Shown piece after piece: positions 1 to 8,077 of a stretch of DNA of 64,000 nt. Positions within the stretch are counted from its first letter, which is position 1. Every line of letters starts with the position of its first letter. The notes under the pieces are model-generated. The model was not told where the DNA came from. It worked only from the letters and a program-made list of their open reading frames with translations, and searched no databases. Where the stretch lies: assembly GCF_000819765.1 (NCBI RefSeq), contig NZ_CDBT01000026.1, positions 1 to 64,000 of the forward strand. Reading direction: 5' to 3'. The translations under genes were made by a program, and so were the position numbers. The stretch is from Aeromonas bivalvium. GTDB taxonomy: Bacteria; Pseudomonadota; Gammaproteobacteria; Enterobacterales; Aeromonadaceae.

Positions 1-20
1 CCCGCCTCGGCGGGTCTTTT
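1..20 (+). terminator. Rho-independent terminator of an off-window gene
   Basis: A CCCGC/GCGGG stem is followed by TCTTTT on the plus strand. It faces the wrong way to end the minus-strand gene at 41, so it probably terminates a plus-strand gene lying before the window, or serves both sides weakly. Confidence 0.5.
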
Positions 21-40
21 CGTGTCAGGGGGCGCCCGTG

Positions 41-817
41 TCACTCAGCCTGGGTCGCCTGCGCCGCCGAGGGCTGGATCAGCACCTGCTCGCCACTGGC
101 CAGGGGTTCGGTGGGCAGCGGCAGGCAGGGCTGGCTCAGTCCCAGGGTGCTCAGGGGCTGGCAGGGTATGGGCTCGCCTATGTTGACCGGCTGGCCGAGA
201 AACTTGGGGCCCTTGTCGAGGATATAGAGATCGAGCACCCCCATCAGGCGGGCGAACACCTCCCGCACCCGGGTGCGTATGCCCTGATAGGCGCTGGGGT
301 CCTGGGCGTTGAAGCCGACCGCCTCTATGCCGAAATGGCGGGCGATGAAGATGGCGCGCTCGTTGTGAAACGCCTGGGAGACCACGGTGAAGCGTGCCTG
401 GCCGAACACCTCCCTGGCCCGCACTATGGAGTCCAGGGTGCGAAAACCGGCGTAGTCGCTGTAGATGGCCCTGGCCGGGATGCCCGCCTTGATCAGGGCG
501 CGGCGCATCTGGCGCGGTTCGTTGTATTGCAGGGTGGCGTTGTCGCCGGAGACCAGTATGTAGTCCACCTTGCCGTTGTTGTAGAGCTCGGTGGCTGCCC
601 GGATCCGGGTCTGGAAGTAGTGGTTGGTGCCGCCGCCGATCAGGTATTTGGAGGTACCAAGCACCAGGGCGACCCGGTTGTAGGGCACGGCATCGACATC
701 GTCATAGGTGTAGTGACGGCTCTCGGAGACGACCCACTCTCCATAGGCCAGCAACAGGGCGGCGCCGCCCAGCAACAGGCAGAGGCAGATGAGCAGTGTC
801 TTGCGAAGCTTGGTCAT
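41..817 (-). CDS. sanA: SanA/YdcF-like DUF218 envelope protein
   Basis: A 258-residue protein with one N-terminal membrane segment (about residues 7-27) followed by a DUF218 domain. Visible family signatures are VALVLGTSKY near the start of the domain, an ILVSGDN stretch and a VVSQAFHNERA stretch, as in SanA of E. coli, which affects envelope permeability and vancomycin sensitivity. The ATG at 817 was chosen because it places the hydrophobic segment at the N-terminus; the reading frame stays open further upstream to 916 but without a membrane-protein-like start. The C-terminus carries about 50 extra residues rich in Pro, Leu and Gln beyond the usual domain. It stands alone on the minus strand next to the collagenase gene. 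The family assignment is firm; the biochemical role of SanA proteins is not established. Confidence 0.8.
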   Translation of the reverse strand: MTKLRKTLLICLCLLLGGAALLLAYGEWVVSESRHYTYDDVDAVPYNRVALVLGTSKYLIGGGTNHYFQTRIRAATELYNNGKVDYILVSGDNATLQYNEPRQMRRALIKAGIPARAIYSDYAGFRTLDSIVRAREVFGQARFTVVSQAFHNERAIFIARHFGIEAVGFNAQDPSAYQGIRTRVREVFARLMGVLDLYILDKGPKFLGQPVNIGEPIPCQPLSTLGLSQPCLPLPTEPLASGEQVLIQPSAAQATQAE

Positions 818-979
818 GGGCGGTGCGGTGCGGGTCTGAAGTAAGAAAATGACAGGGGGGTATTCTATTACAACTTCCCCTGGCGCGTCAGGTTTGATGC
901 GACTCCATGGTGTCACTCGGGCACAGGTTGTCGCAGGGCGTGGCCGGCCCTCCTGCCTCTCTCAAACGGCGCCATAAGA

Positions 980-1001
980 GAGGGCGGCCATGGCCGCCCT
1001 C
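980..1001. repeat. Perfect 10-bp inverted repeat after the collagenase gene
   Basis: GAGGGCGGCC and its complement are separated by AT. It lies 20 bases past the collagenase stop and could end that transcript, but no T-run follows on either strand, so an RNA-stabilising 3' hairpin is an equally good reading. Confidence 0.4.
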
Positions 1002-1020
1002 GGGTGTGGATACCAGCGTC

Positions 1021-3765
1021 TCAGTGGGAAGAGTCGTTGGCCTTGCACTCGTCGGACTCCTTGTTGGCCTCCCACCAGGGCAGCAGCTCGCGGCCGATCC
1101 ACTGCTGGTAGGCCTCGCTGTCATTGGCGATCAGCGTATCCAGTTCGGCCTCGAAGTCGCTCATCGCCTGCTGCCGGTCCGGGCCTCGCAGGGCCCGGGC
1201 CATGGCCAGCCAGCTGGCGCCGCGACCGGTTTCGTTCAGGAAGCGGTGCACCGTGTAGGACCAGGAGTAGACCATCTCGCCCCCCTTGTCGTAATCCAGG
1301 TGCAGTATGTCGGCCAGGGCCGGACGATCGCTGGCCGGACGGCCGGCGACGTTGTCCAGACCGCGGGCGAAGCACTGGCCGTGGGCGACGAACTCCGCCA
1401 GCCCTTCCGACCACCAGGTGGTGCGGTTGAGGGGGTAGTGGCCGAAGCTGCCGTACTGGTTGAAGCGACCGTCCAGGTAGTGGACGTACTCGTGGCGCAG
1501 GTTCCACACCTGGAATGCAGGGCGCTTCCACTCTGCCTCGTAGGCGAAGAAGCGGGCCTGGTTGCCGGGGCGAGCCGGATCTCCCTCGATGTAGATACCG
1601 CCGTTGTCGGTGGAGACGCCGCCGAACAGGGCGCTGCCGTAGCGTTTCCAGTCGGCGGAGGAGTCGAAGATCACCAGCTCCAGCGCCTCGTTGTGATCGT
1701 CCGCCACCGGCTGCCAGCCGGTTTCCATCTGCTGATGGAACTGCTGCTCCTCGGCGCCCAGCTCGCGGCAGATCCCCTCGGCCTGTTCCATGGTCAGATC
1801 CTGGGCCCGCAGGCGCAGGGTCGGCGAGCAGGTGTGCTCGAACGGCAGCACCTCCTCCACCCGGACAGGGGTGCAGAGCCCGGCGAAGTCGCCGCTGATG
1901 CAGGCTTCGCCGGTGCGGTCCGTGTAGGTCAGGTAGTAGGTGGAGAGGGTCAGGGACATGTCTGCCAGCAGATCCTGGCTCTGCTGGCCGCCGGGGATCA
2001 GGCCGTGATGACGGATAAGCTCGATGACTGAGTCATCCAGCAGCCTGCGGTAGCCGTCGAGCTCGTCCGGGCGGGTATAGCGGGCGACCCGGTAGAGGCG
2101 AGTGTAGGCATCCAGCACGTTGTTGAGCAGGAACAGATCCGCGCCGTCCCTTCCTTGCCACAACGCGAGTTCGCTCATGGCGAGGGCGTGCAGCTGCTGG
2201 CGCAGTTCGCCATCCTGCTGGCGGAAGTCGGCGGCGAAGGCGTCGCTATGGTCGCTGGCGAAGTCGAGGAAGTTGAGCAGATCGAACAGGCCGGTGGCCC
2301 AGGGGTGCTGGCCGTTGATCTCGCTGGCATGGCGGGTGGCGTAGGCCAGCATCTGGTTGAACTGGCCGAGCAGGGTGCCAAAGCGGCTTTGCACCGCCGG
2401 GCTCCTGAACTGGCCGTGCAGGGCGATGCTCCAGGCCCCCATGACGGCTCCCACCTCGTCGCTGGCCTGCTCCGGGTAGAGCAGCGGATGGGCGCCGAGC
2501 GCGGTCAGTGCCTCGGCCAGCGCCTCGGCGGCGGCCGGGCCGTCCTCCTTGTGCTTGCCGTAGTTGTGGTAGTTGTGGGCACGCACGTATTCCAGCAGCA
2601 GCTTCATGGCCGGATGGGCGGGCTGATTGGCCGCCAGCAGGCGCTGGATGCCGCGGGACACCGCCAGCAGCTTGGCATCGTCGTGACCATAGTTCTCCTG
2701 CCAGACCGGGGCGGGTTGGCCGCTGGCGTCCTGCACTATCCTGGCGGCGTCGGCGTCCAGCAGCTCGGTATCGGGCAGATCCGGCTCGGAGCAGGCGCGG
2801 CCATCGGCACGGCGGCAATCGAGCTGCTCCTCCTTGCTGGCCAGCATGAGGGGGCGGTTGAGCACCCGGCTCTCCTGCCACTCGGTTGTTTCCGGCAGGG
2901 CCTGCCACTCGCTCCCTCCCACCGGGTATTGATAGCCGGTGTCTTTGAGGACCACCTGTACCTCGCTGCCGGCGGGCAGGGTCTGGCGGCACACCCGGTA
3001 GCGGATGGTCTTGTCCCCTTCCTGGCGGGTCTGGGGTTCATCGCACTCCTGCTGTGCCCTGGTTTCATCCAGCTGCCAGCTGTATTGGCGCCAGACGTGC
3101 AGCTCGCTCACCTGACGGGCGGCCTGGCTGCCCGCGATGGGCTGCAGGCGGAAGAAGATCTGCTCGAGGCGGCCATCCCGCTCGTTGGGGGTCTCCTCCA
3201 GCACCTTCAGCTGCTGCCAGTCTTGGGGCCGATATTGCCATGCCTGCTCGGCGCAGCGCCCGTCGCCGTTGAGCTCGCAGCGATCCAGCTCCTGCTCGCT
3301 GTGGCCCAGGACGATGCGCTCGGGGAGCGGCAGACTGTCCTGACGCGGTGCGGTCGGGGTGCCCGCCAGCGGCTCCCAGCGGCCCTGTTTCATGCCGTAG
3401 CCAAAGTCATAACTGCTGGCCGGGACGGCCTTGCCGGCGGGCACCACCTCCTCACAGCTGAGGTAGCGGATCTGCCAGCCCTGCTCGACCCTGAGCCGGG
3501 GCTCGCCGCACTGCTGCTCGGCCAGGGCCGCCAGATTGGCGTCGCGCCAGTCGAAACGGCGATACACCCTCAGTTGCTGATAGGGGGCGTCGCTGCTGCG
3601 GGCGCCCAGCTCATAGGTCACTTCGGTGAGGTTGTCCCCCAGCTGACGGCTGGATTCCCCCTTGAGTTGGTACGCTTGCCAGTCGGGGGAGTAGTTGGCC
3701 AGGGCCGGGGTGGCGAGCAGGCCTGGGGCCGCCAGGAGCAGCAGCCGGGTGGAGAGGTGATTCAT
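1021..3765 (-). CDS. Secreted microbial collagenase (peptidase family M9)
   Basis: A 914-residue zinc metalloprotease predicted to degrade collagen outside the cell. Residues 1-23 form a signal peptide ending ATPALA. The catalytic motif HEYVH is at residues 758-762, in the context HEYVHYLDGRF that is typical of M9 enzymes, and WWSEGLAE about 28 residues later supplies the third zinc ligand. Residues about 28-176 and 182-329 are two copies of one module, each with four cysteines at matching spacing (86, 104, 163, 171 and 241, 259, 317, 325). The chain ends about 150 residues after the active site, so I see no C-terminal PKD or PPC collagen-binding domain of the kind found in some Vibrio enzymes. 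The ATG at 3765 was preferred to the ATG at 3768 because it is better spaced from AAAGGG. Single-gene transcript. Confidence 0.9.
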   Translation of the reverse strand: MNHLSTRLLLLAAPGLLATPALANYSPDWQAYQLKGESSRQLGDNLTEVTYELGARSSDAPYQQLRVYRRFDWRDANLAALAEQQCGEPRLRVEQGWQIRYLSCEEVVPAGKAVPASSYDFGYGMKQGRWEPLAGTPTAPRQDSLPLPERIVLGHSEQELDRCELNGDGRCAEQAWQYRPQDWQQLKVLEETPNERDGRLEQIFFRLQPIAGSQAARQVSELHVWRQYSWQLDETRAQQECDEPQTRQEGDKTIRYRVCRQTLPAGSEVQVVLKDTGYQYPVGGSEWQALPETTEWQESRVLNRPLMLASKEEQLDCRRADGRACSEPDLPDTELLDADAARIVQDASGQPAPVWQENYGHDDAKLLAVSRGIQRLLAANQPAHPAMKLLLEYVRAHNYHNYGKHKEDGPAAAEALAEALTALGAHPLLYPEQASDEVGAVMGAWSIALHGQFRSPAVQSRFGTLLGQFNQMLAYATRHASEINGQHPWATGLFDLLNFLDFASDHSDAFAADFRQQDGELRQQLHALAMSELALWQGRDGADLFLLNNVLDAYTRLYRVARYTRPDELDGYRRLLDDSVIELIRHHGLIPGGQQSQDLLADMSLTLSTYYLTYTDRTGEACISGDFAGLCTPVRVEEVLPFEHTCSPTLRLRAQDLTMEQAEGICRELGAEEQQFHQQMETGWQPVADDHNEALELVIFDSSADWKRYGSALFGGVSTDNGGIYIEGDPARPGNQARFFAYEAEWKRPAFQVWNLRHEYVHYLDGRFNQYGSFGHYPLNRTTWWSEGLAEFVAHGQCFARGLDNVAGRPASDRPALADILHLDYDKGGEMVYSWSYTVHRFLNETGRGASWLAMARALRGPDRQQAMSDFEAELDTLIANDSEAYQQWIGRELLPWWEANKESDECKANDSSH

Positions 3766-3879
3766 CATGATCCCTTTGGTGGAAAGTGGGCGTGGGGGGA
3801 CCAGGCAGGGTATTGGGTTCCAAAAGAATATCAAGGTGTCGGGTGGCGCCTTCAAATCCTGTATTCGGGAGGCAACAAT

Positions 3880-3903
3880 GAAAAACAGCCCCAAAAGGGG
3901 CTG
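3880..3903 (-). terminator. Terminator of the men operon
   Basis: On the minus strand CAGCCCC-TTTT-GGGGCTG is followed by TTTTT. It lies 37 bases beyond the menE stop and ends the menFDHBCE transcript before the collagenase promoter region. Confidence 0.88.
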
Positions 3904-3939
3904 CATTGATAGCAAGGACTCAGCCCCATATGGGGGGCA

Positions 3940-5343
3940 TCACTCCGCTTGCCGCAGGCTCTGGGCCAGCAGGGTGCGGGAGGGCTTCAGGTTGCCGCCG
4001 AGATCCGGCCAGGGCAGCCAGCGATCCGGCACCATAAAGCCGGGCAGGGTGGCTCTGATCCAGCTTGCCAGCTCGGCATGGGGCACGGGCTCGCCGTGCC
4101 AGTCGATGAAGGCGGCGGGCCTCTGTCCCCACTCTTCGCTCGGCACCGGCACCACCAGGGCCTGGGCCACGGCGCCGTGGTCCACCAGCCGCTGCTCTAT
4201 GGTCTCGGGCTGGATGTTCTCCCCTCCCGAGATGAAGAGGTTGTCGAGCCGCCCCTCCACCACCAGCTCGCCGTCCGGGGTGAGATGACCCTTGTCCCGG
4301 GTGTGGAACCAGCCCTCTTCATCCAGCGGCAGCACCAGATCCCCGGCCTGGAAATAGCCGGCAAACAGGGTATCGCCACGCACGCAGATCTCCCCCTGGC
4401 GGATGCACACCTCTCGTCCGGGCAGGGGCCTGCCCACCACACCGGCACCGGCAGGCTGACCGGTGCAGACCTGGCTGCCCATCTCGGAGAGGCCGTAGCT
4501 CACCTTGGGCACCAGCCCCATGGCGGTCAGCCGGTTGACCAGGGGCCCGGGGATGGCGGCGCCGCCGAGCAGCAGCTCCCGCACCCGGGTGCGACCGGGA
4601 TCGAACCCTTGCGCCAGCAGGCGCCAGAGCTGGGTCGGCACCAGGGAGAGATGGGTGATGGGCTGGCATTCGAGCCGCGTCTTGAGGGGCTGGCTGCGAT
4701 CGTCCAGCACCAGGGCGGCTCCCGCCAGGAAGACCCGAAACAGGATGGCGTAGCCGCCGACGTGAAACAGCGGCAGGGAGAGCAGCCAGCCGCAGTCGCC
4801 ATCGAGGGGAATGAGGCTGGCCGAGCCCCGGGCCGAGGCGAGGTGGTTGGCCAGCCGGTGCACCACCGCCTTGGGGGCGCCGCTGGATCCCGAGGTGAGG
4901 ATGATGTTGCTCGGCCGCTCGGGTAGCAGCGGGGACTCCCCCTCGGCGGCCAGCTCGCCCGTGAAGTCGAGGCTGAGGGCTTGCCAGTCGCCCGCCGGGA
5001 TCGCCCCCGCCGACCAGAAGGCGGCCACGGCGAGTTGCCGCGCCAGCTCGGCCTGCCTGGGGAGGGGAAAGGCGGGATTGAGGGGGCAGAAGACCAGGCC
5101 GCTGCGCACGCAGGCCCAGGCCAGCAGCACATCCTCCAGGGCGCCGCGCACCACGGCGGCCAGCCGGTCGCCGGCCTGCAAACCCGCCAGCTCGAGCTGC
5201 TTGCACAGGGCGTTGAGCCGGGTATCGAGCCTGCCATAGTCGAGGGGTTGCTCGCCCATAAGGGCGATGCGCTCGGGCGCCGTCTGTGCCCAGTGACGCA
5301 CCGGGCAACGCAGGGCCAGGGGGAGGGGGGCTGGGTCAGTCAC
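3940..5343 (-). CDS. menE: o-Succinylbenzoate-CoA ligase MenE
   Basis: A 467-residue acyl-adenylate-forming enzyme that activates o-succinylbenzoate with ATP and CoA, the step before MenB. The AMP-binding P-loop TSGSSGAPK is at residues 150-158, followed by LPLFHVGG, SYGLSEMGS (about 275), GWFHTRDKGHL (about 345) and the hinge region NLFISGGENIQP. It is the last gene of the men operon. Its ATG overlaps the menC stop by 8 bases, which implies translational coupling, and a strong terminator follows. The length matches the family. Confidence 0.95.
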   Translation of the reverse strand: MTDPAPLPLALRCPVRHWAQTAPERIALMGEQPLDYGRLDTRLNALCKQLELAGLQAGDRLAAVVRGALEDVLLAWACVRSGLVFCPLNPAFPLPRQAELARQLAVAAFWSAGAIPAGDWQALSLDFTGELAAEGESPLLPERPSNIILTSGSSGAPKAVVHRLANHLASARGSASLIPLDGDCGWLLSLPLFHVGGYAILFRVFLAGAALVLDDRSQPLKTRLECQPITHLSLVPTQLWRLLAQGFDPGRTRVRELLLGGAAIPGPLVNRLTAMGLVPKVSYGLSEMGSQVCTGQPAGAGVVGRPLPGREVCIRQGEICVRGDTLFAGYFQAGDLVLPLDEEGWFHTRDKGHLTPDGELVVEGRLDNLFISGGENIQPETIEQRLVDHGAVAQALVVPVPSEEWGQRPAAFIDWHGEPVPHAELASWIRATLPGFMVPDRWLPWPDLGGNLKPSRTLLAQSLRQAE

Positions 5344-6265
5344 TCAGGTAGAGGGTCTCCAGGCAGGCGGGGTCGGGCTGGCCATCGGCGCCGAGCAGAT
5401 CGCTCGCCAGCCAGCGGCGGGTGTCCAGGCCCGGTGCCTGATCCGGCGCCCATTCGCCGGCCAGATGGAACAGCTGGTTCAGGCCGACACCGGACTCGAA
5501 GCAGGAGGAGACGATCACCTTGAGCCGTAATGCGCGGGCCCTTGCCACCAGGGCCTCGCAGTGGGCCAGGGAGCCGAGCAGGGTGGGTTTTAGCACCAGG
5601 GCCTTCAGCTGGGGTATGGGTTGCCAGGGCTTGCCCTGGGCCAGCAGTTCGTCGATGGCCACCGGCATGCCGGTGCGCTCGGCCACGAAGGCAATGTCAT
5701 CGAAGTCTGCACACGGATCTTCCAGGTATTCGATCCGGTTCGCCTCCAGGTGGCCGCAGAAGGCCCAGGCCTCCTCCCGGGTCCAGCCCTGGTTGGCGTC
5801 CAGCACCAGCTTGAGGTTGGGCAGGCGATCGCACAGCAGGCGGATCAGCGCCAGCTCGTCGCGCATGGGGTAGCGGGCCACCTTCAGCTTGGCCTTGTCC
5901 GGAGTGTGGTGCAGCCAGTTCTTCCAGTGCTTGAGCAGCTCCTGGGGCGCACCCTGAATGAGGGGATAGGGTTCGGGCAGGGGGGCCGTCTGCACGGGCC
6001 AGACCCGGCGCGCGCAATCGAAGCCAAACTGCACCGAGGGAAGCGCAGGGGCCGGGGTCTGTCCCTTGGCCAGCTGCGCCAGGCAGGCCAGGCTCTCGCT
6101 CTTCGCCTCGGCCAGACTCTCGCGGGAGAAGCCGGGCAGGGGGGCTATCTCCCCCCAGCCGTCGTCGATGCGCACCAGCAGGCCCTCGCGCGCCACCTCC
6201 ACCTTGCCGTGAAAGGTCAGGGGCTGGGTAAAGGGCAGCTGGTAGCGGTAGAGGGCAAGTGTCAT
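5336..6265 (-). CDS. menC: o-Succinylbenzoate synthase MenC
   Basis: A 309-residue member of the enolase superfamily that dehydrates SHCHC to o-succinylbenzoate. The acid/base lysine motif KLKVA (about 125), the three metal-ligand motifs LDANQGW, YLEDPC and AIDE, and the second lysine in VLKPTLLG appear in the canonical order. The ATG at 6265 shares one base with the menB stop (TGATG), so the gene is translationally coupled. An upstream extension of the open frame overlaps menB and was discarded. Confidence 0.94.
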   Translation of the reverse strand: MTLALYRYQLPFTQPLTFHGKVEVAREGLLVRIDDGWGEIAPLPGFSRESLAEAKSESLACLAQLAKGQTPAPALPSVQFGFDCARRVWPVQTAPLPEPYPLIQGAPQELLKHWKNWLHHTPDKAKLKVARYPMRDELALIRLLCDRLPNLKLVLDANQGWTREEAWAFCGHLEANRIEYLEDPCADFDDIAFVAERTGMPVAIDELLAQGKPWQPIPQLKALVLKPTLLGSLAHCEALVARARALRLKVIVSSCFESGVGLNQLFHLAGEWAPDQAPGLDTRRWLASDLLGADGQPDPACLETLYLSD

Positions 6266-7125
6266 CAGGGGTTCCGCTTGTATTTGGAGAAGTCGGGGCG
6301 ACGCTTCTCGTTGAAGGCGTTGCGCCCTTCCTGACCCTCTTCGGTCATGTAGAACAGCATGGTGGCATTGCCCGCCAGCTCCTGCAGACCGGCCTGGCCG
6401 TCGCAGTCGGCGTTCAGCGCCGCCTTCAGGCAGCGCAGGGCCATGGGGCTGTTTTGCAGCATCTCCCGGCACCAGCGCACGGTTTCCCGCTCCAGCTCCG
6501 CCAGGGGCACGACGGTATTGACCAGTCCCATGTCGAGGGCTTGATTCGCGTCGTACATGCGGCACAGGAACCAGATCTCCCGAGCCTTCTTCTGGCCGAC
6601 GATGCGGGCCATGTAGGAGGCGCCCCAGCCGCCGTCGAAGGAGCCGACTTTCGGACCAGTCTGACCGAACTGGGCGTTGTCGGCGGCGATGGTGAGGTCA
6701 CACATCATGTGCAGCACGTGGCCGCCGCCGACCGCATAGCCAGCCACCATGGCCACCACGGGTTTGGGGCAGGTGCGGATGTCGCGCTGGAAGTCGAGCA
6801 CGTTGAGGTGATGGGTCCCTTCATCGTCCTGGTAGCCACCGTAGTCGCCACGGATCTTCTGGTCACCGCCGGCGCAGAAGGCCTTCTCGCCAAAACCAGT
6901 GAGTATGATGGTGCCCACCTGGTCGTCGTAGCGGGCATCGGCCAGGGCCTGCAACATCTCTTTCACGGTGCGGGGGCGGAAGGCGTTGCGTACCTGGGGG
7001 CGGTTGATGGTGATCTTGGCAATGCCATCCAGGGACTTGTGATAGAGGATATCCTCGTAGCCGGCGGAGCAATCCTGCCACTCGACTGGTGCGTACAGTT
7101 CCGCTTCCGTCATTGCTTCAATCAT
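6265..7125 (-). CDS. menB: 1,4-Dihydroxy-2-naphthoyl-CoA synthase MenB
   Basis: A 286-residue crotonase-fold enzyme that closes the naphthoquinol ring of o-succinylbenzoyl-Co[13 protein letters not shown], the oxyanion-hole segment [11 protein letters not shown] and [14 protein letters not shown] are intact, and the protein is close to E. coli MenB throughout, ending DFSKYKRNP. The ATG at 7125 was chosen because the protein then starts [16 protein letters not shown], matching the E. coli N-terminus and 285-residue length. It overlaps menH by 8 bases. An ATG at 7113 is a less likely alternative. Confidence 0.96.
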   Translation of the reverse strand: MIEAMTEAELYAPVEWQDCSAGYEDILYHKSLDGIAKITINRPQVRNAFRPRTVKEMLQALADARYDDQVGTIILTGFGEKAFCAGGDQKIRGDYGGYQDDEGTHHLNVLDFQRDIRTCPKPVVAMVAGYAVGGGHVLHMMCDLTIAADNAQFGQTGPKVGSFDGGWGASYMARIVGQKKAREIWFLCRMYDANQALDMGLVNTVVPLAELERETVRWCREMLQNSPMALRCLKAALNADCDGQAGLQELAGNATMLFYMTEEGQEGRNAFNEKRRPDFSKYKRNP

Positions 7126-7894
7126 GGGTCTTCTCTTCTGGTTGGTGAGCCCACTCCCGCAGGAGTCGGGCAAACTGCTCGGGCTGGCTGGCGTGCAGAT
7201 TATGGCCGCCATCCAGGGTCAAGTGATTGATATTGCAGCCTTGCTTCACCAACTGGCAAGCGAGGCCATGGAATTTGTGATCCCGGCTGCCGGAGATCCA
7301 GCGTACCGGCAGCCGGGTATCCCGGAGCCAGGGGGCCAGGTTCGGCTGCCGCCCCAGGGAGGTGGCCCTCAGCATGGCGGCGACGGCCGGGCCCTCGTTG
7401 CCAAGGTGGCGGGCGATCTGGCGGGTGCGGGCGTCGTCGCCCAGATCGGCGAACACCGGCTGGCGATACCAGTCTGCCAGGACCTGAGCCAGGGGCCCCT
7501 GCTCGAAGCGCCGGGCCCAGGCTTCGTCGTGGGCGAGACGGGCCGGGCGCTCGGCCACCGGCAGTCCCGGGTGGCAGTTCTCCAGCAAGAGCCCCTGCAA
7601 GCCGGCGGGAGACTGGCTGGCGTGATGGAGGGCGAGCCGGCCCCCGAGGGAATAGCCCGCCAGCCGGTAGTGCGCAATCCCCCGCGCGGCCAGCTCGCCG
7701 CAGAGCCAGTCATGGGCCTCGTCAAAACCGTTCACCCGCAGCCCCTTGTTGCGGCCGTGGCCCGGCAGATCCAGGGCATGGCACTGGACACCCGGCAGGG
7801 CCTGGATGACCGGCTGCCAGTCATCGGCATCCCCCAGCAGGCCGTGCAGCAACACCAGGGGCGGCCGGGCCTGCCGGGTATTGTCAGTGGCCAC
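7118..7894 (-). CDS. menH: SHCHC synthase MenH
   Basis: A 258-residue alpha/beta hydrolase that removes pyruvate from SEPHCHC. It shows the HGLLGD oxyanion segment, the nucleophile elbow GYSLGG and a C-terminal GGHNLH with the catalytic histidine. I place the start at a GTG (7894), in GTGGCCACTGA, where it overlaps the stop codon of a duplicated menD tail. An ATG at 7936 in the same frame would add 14 residues read out of frame from that duplicated sequence and is less likely. The gene lies between the tandem menD 3' copies and menB. The start codon is the only real uncertainty. Confidence 0.9.
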   Translation of the reverse strand: MATDNTRQARPPLVLLHGLLGDADDWQPVIQALPGVQCHALDLPGHGRNKGLRVNGFDEAHDWLCGELAARGIAHYRLAGYSLGGRLALHHASQSPAGLQGLLLENCHPGLPVAERPARLAHDEAWARRFEQGPLAQVLADWYRQPVFADLGDDARTRQIARHLGNEGPAVAAMLRATSLGRQPNLAPWLRDTRLPVRWISGSRDHKFHGLACQLVKQGCNINHLTLDGGHNLHASQPEQFARLLREWAHQPEEKTHD

Positions 7895-8077
7895 GAATGC
7901 AGTCCCCCAGCGCCTTGAGATCCTCGGCGGCTTCATGGTTGCCAGGCACCTTGGTGGCCATTGCAGACTCGAGTGTCGACTCAGTGGCCACGAATGCAGT
8001 CCCCCAGCGCCTTGAGATCCTCGGCGACTTCATGGTTGCTAGGTACCTTGATGGCCATTGCAGACTCGAGTGTCGAC
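7884..8077. repeat. Two tandem 97-bp copies derived from the menD 3' end
   Basis: Copy A (7884-7980) and copy B (7981-8077) differ at 4 of 97 positions by my alignment. The first 52 bases of each match the true menD terminus starting at 8078 with three mismatches; the remainder resembles menD only at protein level. Each copy carries a 25-codon frame ending [16 protein letters not shown] or [16 protein letters not shown] plus stop, mimicking the real MenD tail [16 protein letters not shown]. Because 97 is not a multiple of three, each copy shifts frame. The copy nearest menH supplies the overlapping stop/start. Confidence 0.92.

Noticed and set aside
2155..3909. Long plus-strand open frame of 584 codons
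   Set aside because: It lies antisense to the collagenase gene, has no ribosome-binding site and no recognisable protein pattern; long antisense frames are expected in high-GC DNA.
3766..3915. Collagenase start at 3915 giving 964 residues
   Set aside because: The extra 50 residues would bury the signal peptide, and the first part covers the men terminator; ATG 3765 has a proper ribosome-binding site and signal peptide.
7884..8077. Possible CRISPR or minisatellite
   Set aside because: Only two copies of 97 bases without spacers, and their origin from the menD 3' end is clear.
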